DNA from: Maricaulis sp047308265
GTDB lineage: Bacteria > Pseudomonadota > Alphaproteobacteria > Caulobacterales > Maricaulaceae
Assembly (NCBI RefSeq): GCF_047308265.1
Contig: NZ_JBKQWY010000005.1
Location: 324,960-388,959, forward strand
Reading direction: 5' to 3'
DNA: 64,000 nt
A model generated the notes under the pieces. It was not told the origin of the DNA and did no database searches. It saw nothing but the letters and a program-made list of their open reading frames with translations. Made by a program: the position numbers and the translations under genes. Shown here one piece after another: positions 1 to 8,461 of this stretch (its first letter is position 1; each line of letters opens with the position of its first letter).

Positions 1-1
1 G

Positions 2-133
2 GAGGGCTCAGAAGTCCTGATCGATGCGACCAATGGTGTGCGCGTCGGCAATGCCCAGGTCGTGCAGGCCGACATCCGCACGAGCAATGGCATTATCCAT
101 GTCGTGGACCGGGTCATCATCCCGGCCGGCTAA
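2..133 (+). CDS. Fasciclin (FAS1) domain protein, C-terminal fragment
   Basis: Only the last 43 codons and the TAA stop are in the window; the gene enters from the left edge in frame 2. The translated tail contains ADIRTSNGIIHVVDRVIIP, which matches the conserved H2 box at the end of FAS1 domains (a polar segment, then NG-IHV-D-V--P). FAS1 proteins are normally exported or surface-attached adhesion proteins. The stop follows the box by two residues, so the domain is at the extreme C-terminus, as in small single-domain bacterial fasciclins. Upstream domains and any signal peptide cannot be seen. Confidence 0.8.
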   Translation, partial: EGSEVLIDATNGVRVGNAQVVQADIRTSNGIIHVVDRVIIPAG

Positions 134-159
134 ACACATCGGACAGAGCGGCCCGGGGC

Positions 160-1551
160 CTAGCTCCGGGCTCGCCGTGTCGAGGTTTTCACAATGGGGC
201 GCACATGGGTCTCGATGTATTCGACGATCAATCCCGCCACATCCTTGCCCGAGGTGCGCTCCACCCCTTCCAGCCCGGGCGAGGAATTGACCTCAAGAAT
301 TTTCGGACCGGTGCTGGAGCGCAGCATATCGACCCCCGCCACCGACAGCCCCATGGCCTTGGCCGCTCTGACAGCTGCGGTTCGCTCTTCCTTACTGATA
401 CGAACGCGTTTGGCAGATCCGCCCCGGTGGAGGTTGGACCGAAAATCGCCGTCCTCGGCCTGACGCATCATGGCGGCCATGACCCGCCCGCCGACGACAA
501 AACAGCGAATGTCCGCGCCCTCGGCTTCCTTGACAAAATCCTGGACGATAAAATTCGCATCGAGCCCTCGAAAGGCGTCAATCACACTTTCCGCAGCCTT
601 GCGGGTCTCAGCCAGAACCACGCCCCGGCCCTGGGTACTCTGCAGGAGTTTCACCACGAGCGGCGCTGTGCCGACATGATCGATCAGATTCTTGGTGTCC
701 TTGGGTGAGTGGGCAAAGGCGGTCAGCGGCATGGCGATCCCGGCACGCGCCAGGATCTGGTGTGCATACAGCTTGTCGCGTGACGCCCCGATCGCCTCGG
801 CCGTATTGAGACAATACGTGCCCATAATCGAAAACTGGCGCAGAACAGCCATGCCATAGGCCGTCATGCTGGCGCCGATCCGAGGGATGATCACGTCATA
901 GACGGGCAGAGGCTGTCCGTCGTAATAGACTTTCGGCTTGTTGGCATCGATGGCCAGCGTACATCGGGCCGTATTGATCATCTCCACCACATGGCCTCGG
1001 GTTTCCGCCGCCGATTTCAGCCGTTGCGAAGAATAGTTTGATGGCTCACGCGTCAAGATGGCGATCCGCAAAGGACGTTTCACCGGGCGACGGCGAGGAA
1101 AATCCTTGTACAGCTCATAGCTGAGTTCACCCTGGGCGCATGACTGGGTCGGGTTGACCACCATGTCCTCGAGAATGGCCTGTCGGCCCAGCAACATGCG
1201 ATAGGCCATGGTTTCGCGATTGGTCAGGGTCAGCTCGATCGGCCAGGTCTTCTCGCCCACCTGCACCGGGGTCTCGATCACCCAGCGCATCTCGCTCTCG
1301 CCGTTTGACGAGGTGATTTCACGCTGTCCCAGCGCCGGAGCGGAACAGATGACTTCGATGTCAGGCTTTTCGGGAATGGGGTGGAGAATAAAGCGGATCT
1401 GGGGATTGGTGACCGGTCCGAACGGCTCAACCGACACCGCGTGCAGGGCCGAGGTGCGCGCACCTGTATCGACCTTCGCCTTGACAGCGGGCAGTCCGAG
1501 CCCGGGAAAAGCAGCCCATTCTTCCCAACCCAACACAAATGGTTCGTTCAT
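160..1551 (-). CDS. Retropepsin-like protease domain fused to RimK-type ATP-grasp ligase
   Basis: 463 residues. The first ~140 residues are the family annotated as ATP-dependent zinc protease (DUF785/RimB-like); it carries a retropepsin-type DTGA motif (KVDTGARTSALHA, near residue 26) and the typical LTNRETMAYRMLLGRQ segment. From about residue 165 onward is a RimK-like ATP-grasp domain: TREPSNYSSQRL at its start, a middle part with GASMTAYGMAVLRQF, the ATP-binding lysine region PLVVKLLQSTQGRGVVL, and the metal/ATP site GPKILEVNSSPGLEG near the C-terminus. RimK-type enzymes add amino acids, often glutamate, to a protein or small-molecule carboxylate. The two domains usually occur as separate adjacent genes, so this is a natural fusion suggesting coupled peptide ligation and cleavage. 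The gene stands alone, convergent with the fasciclin gene. The actual substrate is unknown. Confidence 0.85.
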   Translation of the reverse strand: MNEPFVLGWEEWAAFPGLGLPAVKAKVDTGARTSALHAVSVEPFGPVTNPQIRFILHPIPEKPDIEVICSAPALGQREITSSNGESEMRWVIETPVQVGEKTWPIELTLTNRETMAYRMLLGRQAILEDMVVNPTQSCAQGELSYELYKDFPRRRPVKRPLRIAILTREPSNYSSQRLKSAAETRGHVVEMINTARCTLAIDANKPKVYYDGQPLPVYDVIIPRIGASMTAYGMAVLRQFSIMGTYCLNTAEAIGASRDKLYAHQILARAGIAMPLTAFAHSPKDTKNLIDHVGTAPLVVKLLQSTQGRGVVLAETRKAAESVIDAFRGLDANFIVQDFVKEAEGADIRCFVVGGRVMAAMMRQAEDGDFRSNLHRGGSAKRVRISKEERTAAVRAAKAMGLSVAGVDMLRSSTGPKILEVNSSPGLEGVERTSGKDVAGLIVEYIETHVRPIVKTSTRRARS

Positions 1552-1651
1552 CTATACCTGAGCCCCAGCAAAATAGCGCGAGGGCGCCCGGGTATAGGCA
1601 TAATTATGCCTGGTCCAGAAAAATCTGCTCTTGTGTCCTAGCGCAGCCGCG

Positions 1652-2224
1652 TCAGTCTCCGATCCAGAAACCCAAGGTGACATCGGAGACGGTGACCTCA
1701 CCCACCGTCACCTCGGCGATCAACAGCGTGTCCATCGCATCGGGATCGCTTTGCCAGACGGCCAATTGTCCCTCGGCATAGGAGCCGATGAGCTCAAAGG
1801 CTCCGCGCGCCTCGTGATGCGCCCGGATATGGATGCCAGCCGGCGTGATGGCGAACGCACTGACCGTGAAATCATAGGTCTGAAAAACTGGGCCGTACTC
1901 GCTCTCGCCCAATTGCTCCGAAGGGTCCTCAAGGTGCACACGAACCCAGGCCGCTTCGCCGCAATCGGGCATGGGCGGGGAGATCTCGATTGATCCGACC
2001 CGCAGTCCATTGATCACGGCGTCGCCTGATTGCAGCAGATAACCATGTCCTGGCCCACTCACCGTGTGGACAAACTCGCTCTTGCCCAATGCCACACCGT
2101 CCTCAAAGACCGGGTCCGGCAAGGACAGGTAATCGCCCATGGCCGCATCCGACGACCCGAAATATGCGCCTGTGCCAATGGCTGCAAGAACAACCACGCT
2201 GGCCAAATTCATCAACTGGCTCAT
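1652..2224 (-). CDS. Hypothetical secreted or membrane-anchored protein
   Basis: 190 residues; I do not recognise the family. A short hydrophobic N-terminus (LASVVVLAAIGTGAYFGSS) looks like a signal peptide or anchor. The rest is acidic and rich in beta-prone segments, ending with repeated valine-rich strands (VTVGEVTVSDVTLGFWIGD). A G-rich Shine-Dalgarno-like stretch (GGGGGGCGAA) lies directly before the ATG at 2224, supporting this start. It is separated by about 100 bases from the RimK fusion on the same strand and could be co-transcribed with it. No catalytic motif is visible. Confidence 0.6.
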   Translation of the reverse strand: MSQLMNLASVVVLAAIGTGAYFGSSDAAMGDYLSLPDPVFEDGVALGKSEFVHTVSGPGHGYLLQSGDAVINGLRVGSIEISPPMPDCGEAAWVRVHLEDPSEQLGESEYGPVFQTYDFTVSAFAITPAGIHIRAHHEARGAFELIGSYAEGQLAVWQSDPDAMDTLLIAEVTVGEVTVSDVTLGFWIGD

Positions 2225-2311
2225 TTCGCCCCCCAGTCCGATGATGTCTGTACACGCCTTACTCTACACACAAGCTGTGACGGGATGAAGCATACTTGCC
2301 GAGAAATCCGC

Positions 2312-3253
2312 CTAAACCGACGGTTCTGCCAGCCAAATCTTCATCGTGAGGCGACCTTTGGGCTCTTCAGGGTGAAGATCGGTATGATCGACCAGTTTCA
2401 ATCCGGCCCGCGCCAGCCACTCACTCATCTCCTCATCGGAAAAACCGAGACGACGGTGATAATGATCCTCGCGCAAGGCTTCGAGCTGGTGCGGCGCAAA
2501 ATCAACCACGAGCAGACGGCCCTTGGGCTTGAGGACACGGGCACATTCCGCGATCGCCAGAACCGGGTCATCGAGATAGTGCAGCACCTGGTGTACGGTC
2601 ACCAGATCGGCGATATCCGGATCAAAGGGCAAGGCCGCCACATCCGCATGACGCACGGAACAATGGCTCAACCCGGCCCGTTCCAGGTTCAGGCGCGCGA
2701 CATTGAGCATGGAGTGGTTGATATCCACCCCGATCCCCTTGCTGACCCGGTCCGAGAGCAATTCGAGCACACGTCCGGTACCGACACCCACATCGATCAT
2801 CAACTCGAACGGTCCGGGGCCTGCCATGCGACCGATCGCCGCTTCGACCTCCTGGTCTGACAGATGCAGTTTGCGGATCCGGTCCCAGTCATCGGCTACA
2901 CGCTCGAAATAGGCCTGGGCGGCTTCGGCACGGGCATGTTTGATGGATTCCAGTCGTCCCGCATCACGATTGAGCACCGGGTCCCGCTCGGGCACCAGCT
3001 CACGAACCAGTTCAGACAATTGGCGTCCGCCCCCGCTTTCCGTCAGCCGGTAGAAAACATAGGCCCCTTCAGGCAATCGTTCGGCCAGGCCCGCTTCGGT
3101 AAGCAGTTTCAGATGGCGGCTGACCCGCGGCTGGCTCTGACCGAGAATTTGCACGAGCTCGGATACGGTGAGTTCGCCGCGCGCCAGAAGGGCGACAATT
3201 CTCAACCGGCTCGGTTCGGCTAGGGCTTTCAGCTGGGCAACAAGCGCGTCCAT
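2312..3253 (-). CDS. ArsR-family winged-helix regulator fused to SAM-dependent methyltransferase
   Basis: 313 residues. Residues 1-90 are an ArsR-type winged helix (LAEPSRLRIVALLARGELTV, then the recognition helix region QSQPRVSRHLKLLTEAGL). Residues ~110-313 are a class I methyltransferase with the SAM motif MIDVGVGTGRVLELL, the acidic motif GIGVDINHSML and the post-II DLVTVHQVLHYLDDP. This fusion is common in alphaproteobacteria and is often linked to methionine or methyl-group metabolism, but no such gene is adjacent here. I chose ATG 3253 because AAGG sits six bases upstream; an in-frame TTG at 3265 would add four residues. It is divergent from the DadA-like gene, so it may regulate it and itself. 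No metal-binding cysteine pair typical of arsenic sensors is seen in the helix region. Confidence 0.88.
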   Translation of the reverse strand: MDALVAQLKALAEPSRLRIVALLARGELTVSELVQILGQSQPRVSRHLKLLTEAGLAERLPEGAYVFYRLTESGGGRQLSELVRELVPERDPVLNRDAGRLESIKHARAEAAQAYFERVADDWDRIRKLHLSDQEVEAAIGRMAGPGPFELMIDVGVGTGRVLELLSDRVSKGIGVDINHSMLNVARLNLERAGLSHCSVRHADVAALPFDPDIADLVTVHQVLHYLDDPVLAIAECARVLKPKGRLLVVDFAPHQLEALREDHYHRRLGFSDEEMSEWLARAGLKLVDHTDLHPEEPKGRLTMKIWLAEPSV

Positions 3254-3260
3254 CAGGACC

Positions 3261-3272
3261 TTCAAATATGAA
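3261..3272. promoter_or_regulatory. Possible ArsR-type operator
   Basis: TTCAAATATGAA is an inverted repeat with TTCA/TGAA arms around four bases, 8-19 bases upstream of the ArsR-methyltransferase start. ArsR-family proteins commonly bind short TGAA/TTCA-type inverted repeats in their own promoters. A single short copy could be chance. Confidence 0.3.
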
Positions 3273-3404
3273 GCGAAACATTTACATGTGAGGTCTTGCT
3301 TTTATCCCTATCCCCGCGAAGGTCAAACCTCAGCCTGCAAGCGGTTGACCGATTCCACCCTGCCGCCCCGGCAATCCCAGTCGCGCTTATCGGAGTACCC
3401 TTCT

Positions 3405-4673
3405 GTGTCCGGCAAAGAGATCCTCATTATTGGCGCAGGCCTGGCAGGTGTCGCCACGGCATGGCAGCTTCATCAACGCGGCCACACCGTGACCGTGATG
3501 GATGCCCGCGACCAGGCAGCCATGGAAACCAGTTTCGCCAATGCCGGTGCGTTGACCCCCTCACAGCCAGAACCATGGAACGCGCCCGGGGTTCACATGG
3601 AACTGGCCAAGAGCCTGTTGGGGCAACACTCCGCGATGAAGCTGAACTGGCTGGCGCTGCCCGGTCTCATCGGCTGGGGATTGCGCTTTCTCGCCCATTC
3701 CGGACGCAAGCCATACACCGCCGCCACACAGGCCAATTTCGCCCTCTCGCGCTATTCCATCGACGAGACCCGTAAGGCCCGCGACACGCTGGGTCTGGCC
3801 TTCGACAATCTACGCAATGGCACGCTGAAACTGTGTCGGGACACGGCCAGTCTGGAGGCCACCATCCGCGCGGCGGCAACGCTGGGCGAACAGGACCTGT
3901 CGTACGAGGTTCTTGACCGCGACGGCCTGATCACAGCCGAACCGCAACTCGCGCCGATTGCCGATCAGTTGGTGGGCGCTGTGCGCTTTCCCGACGATGA
4001 GAGCGGCGATGCCCATGCCTTCACCCAGGCACTGGCCAGAGAGGCCGAAGCCGCAGGTGTGCGGTTCGAATGGAATACCCGTATCGACGCCCTGATGGAT
4101 CGGGCCGGCAAGATTGTCGGTGTCTACACGGCCGAGGAAGAGATCGAAGTCGACACGATTGTACTCGCCGGCGGCCATGCGGCCTGGCGTCTGCTCGCCC
4201 CGCATGGTTTGCACCTGCCCGTGCGCCCGGTGAAGGGCTATTCCCTGACACTGGATATGTCCGGTCTCAATGACCGGCCGCACATTCCTGTTGTCGACGA
4301 AAGCCTGCACACCATGATCACTCCCATGGGTGATCGCCTGCGTGTGGCCGGCACAGCCGAGATCACCGGCGAGAACACAGACCTGACCCCGGCCCGGATC
4401 GAGAATCTCAAACACCTGCTGGGAGAGTTGTATCCAGAGCTGGCCGAACGCCTGCTCACGGCGGACATCCAGCCCTGGGCGGGACTGCGTCCGGTGAGTG
4501 CGGATGGACGCCCCTTCATCGGCGAGACCCGCGCGCCGGGGCTGTGGCTCAATGTGGGGCACGGCCATCTGGGCTGGACCCAGGCGATGGGGTCCGGGGC
4601 TTTGCTCGCTGACCTCATCACGGGTAATGAAACCGTGATAGATCCATCGCCCTATGCGGCGAACCGGTTCTAG
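3405..4673 (+). CDS. dadA: D-amino acid dehydrogenase small subunit-like FAD oxidoreductase
   Basis: 422 residues, close to the 432 of E. coli DadA. The N-terminus carries the FAD Rossmann motif ILIIGAGLAGVATAW followed by the acidic ribose-binding end of strand 2 (TVMDARD) and the DadA-typical ETSFANAGALTPSQ. The C-terminus has the second FAD contact (WAGLRPVSADGRPFIGET, then LNVGHGHLGWTQAMGSG). The enzyme oxidatively deaminates D-amino acids to 2-oxo acids, passing electrons to the membrane. The open frame extends far upstream without a good start; GTG 3405 has CGGAG nine bases before it and gives the family-length protein. Divergent from the ArsR-methyltransferase gene. No alanine racemase gene lies next to it, so another DAO-family substrate such as proline derivatives is possible. 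Confidence 0.88.
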   Translation: MSGKEILIIGAGLAGVATAWQLHQRGHTVTVMDARDQAAMETSFANAGALTPSQPEPWNAPGVHMELAKSLLGQHSAMKLNWLALPGLIGWGLRFLAHSGRKPYTAATQANFALSRYSIDETRKARDTLGLAFDNLRNGTLKLCRDTASLEATIRAAATLGEQDLSYEVLDRDGLITAEPQLAPIADQLVGAVRFPDDESGDAHAFTQALAREAEAAGVRFEWNTRIDALMDRAGKIVGVYTAEEEIEVDTIVLAGGHAAWRLLAPHGLHLPVRPVKGYSLTLDMSGLNDRPHIPVVDESLHTMITPMGDRLRVAGTAEITGENTDLTPARIENLKHLLGELYPELAERLLTADIQPWAGLRPVSADGRPFIGETRAPGLWLNVGHGHLGWTQAMGSGALLADLITGNETVIDPSPYAANRF

Positions 4674-4736
4674 ACCCATCATGAAAAAGGGCGGCCCGCT
4701 GGACCGCCCTGTTCACCAAGCCTATGGCGCGCAAAT

Positions 4737-6404
4737 CTAACGCGCGAATTTCTGGAATTTGATGCGTTTGGGCATGTCCGCGTCGGGGCCGAGGCGGCGC
4801 TTCTTGTCTTCCATATAATCTTCGAAATTGCCTTCGAACCATTCCACATGGCTGTCGCCTTCAAAGGCGAGGATGTGGGTGGCCAGACGGTCGAGGAAGA
4901 AGCGGTCGTGCGAAATGACCACGGCGCAGCCCGGGTAATTCTCCAGCGCCTGTTCCAGAGCCGCCAGCGTCTCGACGTCCAGGTCGTTGGTCGGTTCATC
5001 GAGCAGCAAGAGATTGCCGCCGGTTTGCAGCATTTTGGCGAGGTGAACACGGTTACGCTCACCACCTGACAGCAGTCCGACCTTTTTCTGTTGATCGCCG
5101 CCCTTGAAGTTGAAGGTGCCGACATAGGCCCGCGACGGCACTTCCTTGCCGCCCAGCTCAATCATGTCATTGCCGCCGGAGATTTCCTCCCAGACGGTCT
5201 TCTTGTCATCCAGGGCGTCACGGGACTGATCCACATATCCCAGCTTCACAGTATCCCCAACCCGGATGGAGCCCTCGTCCGGGGTCTCCTGGCCGGTGAT
5301 CATCTTGAACAAGGTCGACTTACCCGCACCATTCGGTCCGATAACACCGACAATACCGCCCGGCGGCAGTTTGAAGGAGAGGCCATCGACAAGAAGCTTG
5401 TCCTCGAAGCCCTTTTTCAGGCCCTCAACCTCGACCACGACACCGCCTAGGCGCGGGCCGGGCGGGATAGTGATCTGGGCCGTCGAGATTTCCTGACGAT
5501 CCGCCGCATCCCGCATTTCCTCGTAAGACTTGATCCGCGCCTTGGACTTGGCCTGACGGGCTTTGGGAGAGGAGCGGATCCATTCGAGTTCGCGGGCCAG
5601 GGCTTTCTGCTTGGCGCCGGCTTCACGGCTTTCCTGGGCCAGGCGCTTGGCCTTCTGCTCCAGCCAGGCCGAATAATTGCCTTCCCACGGAACGCCCTTG
5701 CCGCGGTCCAACTCTAGTGTCCAAGTGGTGATGGTATCGAGGAAATAGCGGTCGTGGGTCACGACCAGGACCGCACCCTTGAACTCTTCCAGATAGTGCT
5801 GCAGCCACTGCACGCTTTCGGCGTCCAGGTGGTTGGTCGGTTCATCGAGCAGCAGCATGTGCGGTTCGGACAGGAGAAGGCGGCACAGCGCCACACGACG
5901 TCGCTCACCACCGGACAGATCCGTCACCGGCCAGTCAGACGGCGGGCAGCGCAGCGCATCCATAGCCATCTCGATCTTGCTGTCGATATCCCAGGCGTCG
6001 GCCGCATCGATCTGTTCCTGCAGCTCGGTCATCTCCGCCATCAACTCATCGGAATAGTCTTCCGCCAGCTTGACGGAAACGGCGTTGAACTCATCAACAA
6101 GCGCCTTCAGTGCGGAGCCTTCAATGACGTTTTCCCAGACGGTCTTGCTCTCATCCAGCTGGGGTTCCTGCGGCAGGTAACCCACTTTGACGCCCTTCTC
6201 GGCCCAGGCCTCGCCGTTAAACTCCTTGTCGAGTCCCGCCATGATTTTCAGCAGGGTCGATTTACCCGCGCCGTTCACGCCCACCACGCCGATCTTGGCG
6301 TCTGGCAGGAAGTGCAGCGAAATACCGTCAAAGACCGGTTTGGCAGCACCCGGATAGGTCTTGGACAGCTTGTCCATGTGATAGACGTATTGATAGGCGG
6401 ACAT
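4737..6404 (-). CDS. ettA: Energy-dependent translational throttle protein EttA (ABC-F)
   Basis: 555 residues, identical in length to E. coli EttA. It has two ABC ATPase domains without membrane segments: Walker A GVNGAGKSTLLKIMAG, signature LSGGERRRVALCRLLL and Walker B LLLDEPTNHLDAES in the first; GPNGAGKSTLFKMITG, LSGGERNRVHLAKML and LLLDEPTNDLDVET in the second. The linker between them contains the charged helix that contacts the ribosome (LEWIRSSPKARQAKSKARI). EttA binds the ribosomal E site and gates entry into elongation according to the ATP/ADP ratio. The frame is open 59 codons upstream, but ATG 6404 (MSAYQYVYHM) matches the family start. Monocistronic, divergent from the Ntn-like gene. 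Confidence 0.96.
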   Translation of the reverse strand: MSAYQYVYHMDKLSKTYPGAAKPVFDGISLHFLPDAKIGVVGVNGAGKSTLLKIMAGLDKEFNGEAWAEKGVKVGYLPQEPQLDESKTVWENVIEGSALKALVDEFNAVSVKLAEDYSDELMAEMTELQEQIDAADAWDIDSKIEMAMDALRCPPSDWPVTDLSGGERRRVALCRLLLSEPHMLLLDEPTNHLDAESVQWLQHYLEEFKGAVLVVTHDRYFLDTITTWTLELDRGKGVPWEGNYSAWLEQKAKRLAQESREAGAKQKALARELEWIRSSPKARQAKSKARIKSYEEMRDAADRQEISTAQITIPPGPRLGGVVVEVEGLKKGFEDKLLVDGLSFKLPPGGIVGVIGPNGAGKSTLFKMITGQETPDEGSIRVGDTVKLGYVDQSRDALDDKKTVWEEISGGNDMIELGGKEVPSRAYVGTFNFKGGDQQKKVGLLSGGERNRVHLAKMLQTGGNLLLLDEPTNDLDVETLAALEQALENYPGCAVVISHDRFFLDRLATHILAFEGDSHVEWFEGNFEDYMEDKKRRLGPDADMPKRIKFQKFAR

Positions 6405-6689
6405 GGGCGTCTCGTGGCGTTGGGGGTGATCTGAAGAGCCGCCCCGTTTAACGGAGCCCGCGCCAAAGAGCAACGGCGGGGATATGCACACACGCCTCGC
6501 CTGACACAGGCCCACCTCGCCTATGCTTCCCTCCAGAGGCGAGCACAGGCAGATATTCCTGCAACAGCCCGCTAAAATCACTCCGACTTCACATCTTTTC
6601 GACTCCCCTGCTGCACGCGCGGCGTGTAGGGTTAAGGTATCTTACCGGCGAAACAGCCGGATGGATGTGTGGGTGTTGAGGGGGTATCG

Positions 6690-7937
6690 ATGACATCTGA
6701 AGTGCTGATCATGAACCGGCAGAGCGTGGCTCTGGCCGCCGACAGCGCCGTAACGACGCGGTCCAGCTCCAGCCAGCTGGTCACCATGGAAGCGGAAAAA
6801 CTCTTCCAGATCGGCGAAACGATCGCGCTGATGGTCTATAATCGCGGCGATCTGGTCGGCCGGTCCTGGGGGCAGATTGCCGAAGCCTTTGTGGCTCGCG
6901 AAGGCCTGAAGGACTATCCCACTGTCGGAGCCGCAGCCGAGGCCTTTCTCGACTTTGTCACCCATAATCCGGACCTCTTCCCCGCCAGTGAGGTGGAGAT
7001 GGAGTTCCAGTCGATGTGTGCCTACATGTTCCACATCATCCTGGAGCATGCGCGCTACACCATGGCGGACGGCAATACCGAGATGCGCGATATCGGTGAG
7101 GCCATCGACACGGCTCTGGATGTCTATCTGCGCCACCTGTCCACGCTGAATGACGGCTCACCGCGCGGCGTGATCGCCAGTTTTGCCGAGCTCGACGAGG
7201 AAGGGTTTGCGGACGCCTATGGCCGGTTCGTGGAAACCGCCATCCAGGGCATGTTCAAGGGCCACGACTTGTCACCCCTGACACTGCTCAAACTCAAGCG
7301 CTATATCTATCTCTGCGTCACGCGCTCGACCTTTATCGAACCGTTCGCGGGCATGGTGTTCGCCGGCTTTGGTGCCAATGACACCTTCCCGACATCGGCC
7401 GTGCACTATTCATCCTTCCTGCTGCCCGGCGGCAAGTTCAAGCGCCTGGCCGGTGGCGAGACCACGATTTCCGCCATGAATGGTCCGCGCGGCATCGTGC
7501 AGACCTTTGCCCAGGCGGACATGACGCATACCTTTATCCGCGGCATCCATCCGGATCTGTTCGACCAGGTCGCAGATCTAGCGTATATTGCCGCAGAAGA
7601 GGCGGCGTCGCGCGCGCTGACCGAAGCCGGGGTGGACGACAATACCCGGGCCCGTGTTATGGAACGCATGCATGATCAGCACCTGCCGCAGATTGCGGAC
7701 GAGTATGAGCGTTACATCGCCATGATCTCGCAGTCGCAATTTGTCGATCCGGTGCTGAACGTGGTTGAAGCCGCGGGCAAGAAACAGCTGGCCGAAATGG
7801 CGAAAGTCATGGTCGAGCTGAATGTGATCAAGACCGAACTCCACCAGAAACAAACCGGTGTGGGCGGTCATATCGATACGGCGATGATAACCCGCAAGCA
7901 CGGGTTTGAATGGTTCGCCAACAAGAATGAGAGCTGA
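6690..7937 (+). CDS. Proteasome-like Ntn-hydrolase fold protein, putative (415 aa)
   Basis: I do not recognise a named family, but the N-terminus reads like a proteasome beta/HslV subunit. After Met1 comes Thr2, then EVLIMNRQSVALAADSAVTT; if Thr2 becomes residue 1 after Met removal, the Asp of AADS falls at position 17, the place of the conserved proteasome Asp17, and EKLFQIG a little later resembles the Lys33 strand. A later AGMVFAGFGANDTFPT segment resembles the internal strand of such folds. The C-terminal ~150 residues are helical and charged. It is about twice the length of HslV. ATG 6690 is preceded by GAGGGGG; an upstream in-frame ATG at 6669 would bury Thr2 and has no better ribosome site. 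The next gene starts 11 bases downstream. Function is inference; no unfoldase is adjacent. Confidence 0.6.
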   Translation: MTSEVLIMNRQSVALAADSAVTTRSSSSQLVTMEAEKLFQIGETIALMVYNRGDLVGRSWGQIAEAFVAREGLKDYPTVGAAAEAFLDFVTHNPDLFPASEVEMEFQSMCAYMFHIILEHARYTMADGNTEMRDIGEAIDTALDVYLRHLSTLNDGSPRGVIASFAELDEEGFADAYGRFVETAIQGMFKGHDLSPLTLLKLKRYIYLCVTRSTFIEPFAGMVFAGFGANDTFPTSAVHYSSFLLPGGKFKRLAGGETTISAMNGPRGIVQTFAQADMTHTFIRGIHPDLFDQVADLAYIAAEEAASRALTEAGVDDNTRARVMERMHDQHLPQIADEYERYIAMISQSQFVDPVLNVVEAAGKKQLAEMAKVMVELNVIKTELHQKQTGVGGHIDTAMITRKHGFEWFANKNES

Positions 7938-7948
7938 GGAGAAAGCTG

Positions 7949-8341
7949 ATGTTTGGATTTTTCCGCCGGTCGAAGAAAAACGCCGCGCCGACCCTCGAGG
8001 CCCTGCCCGAAGCGCCGATCACGCAGAGTGTGACCGATCCCGGCGCCACGGCCGGCCCCGTTCCTGCCGGCATGCCGGCCACCGGATTTATGGCACCGCA
8101 TCCTGATCGCGCTGTCTTCGTGACCGATCATGCTCGTCTGGCGGCCCGGCGCCAGATGGCCGTCGATTTCCAGCAGGCGCTGACCACCGGCGAAGCCCCG
8201 ACCAAGAAGGCTGAAAAGCCGGCCATGTCCCGCAAGGGCCCGATGATGGCGGAACAGACCCACATGACACTGATGACAGCGAAGGGTCCAGGCGAGACCC
8301 CGCAAGCCCGCAAGGCGAAGCGCGGTATCTTCGCACTCTGA
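7949..8341 (+). CDS. Hypothetical small basic protein, partner of the Ntn-like gene
   Basis: 130 residues, no recognised domain. It begins MFGFFRRSKKNAAP, a short hydrophobic-basic start that could peripherally bind membrane, followed by a Pro/Ala/Gly-rich disordered stretch, a short charged helix (DHARLAARRQMAVDFQQAL) and a lysine/methionine-rich tail ending in IFAL. AGGAGA lies about six bases before the ATG, and the gene starts 11 bases after the Ntn-like gene, so the two form an operon closed by the terminator at 8367. It may be an adaptor, substrate or regulator of the larger protein; this rests only on the gene order. Confidence 0.6.
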   Translation: MFGFFRRSKKNAAPTLEALPEAPITQSVTDPGATAGPVPAGMPATGFMAPHPDRAVFVTDHARLAARRQMAVDFQQALTTGEAPTKKAEKPAMSRKGPMMAEQTHMTLMTAKGPGETPQARKAKRGIFAL

Positions 8342-8366
8342 TTTTGGATCATCTCCAGATGTAAAA

Positions 8367-8393
8367 AGCCGGGGCATCGCCCCGGCTTTTTTT
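8367..8393 (+). terminator. Rho-independent terminator of the Ntn-like operon
   Basis: Nine-base perfect stem AGCCGGGGC / GCCCCGGCT with a three-base ATC loop, followed by seven T. It lies 25 bases after the stop of the small partner gene. The A-run before the stem also makes it partly usable from the other strand. Confidence 0.9.
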
Positions 8394-8461
8394 GTATCTG
8401 CTGCGAGCTGAGTGCTGAATCAGCTGTCGCGTCGGTCAGCCTCGTCCGAACAGGCCTGGCC

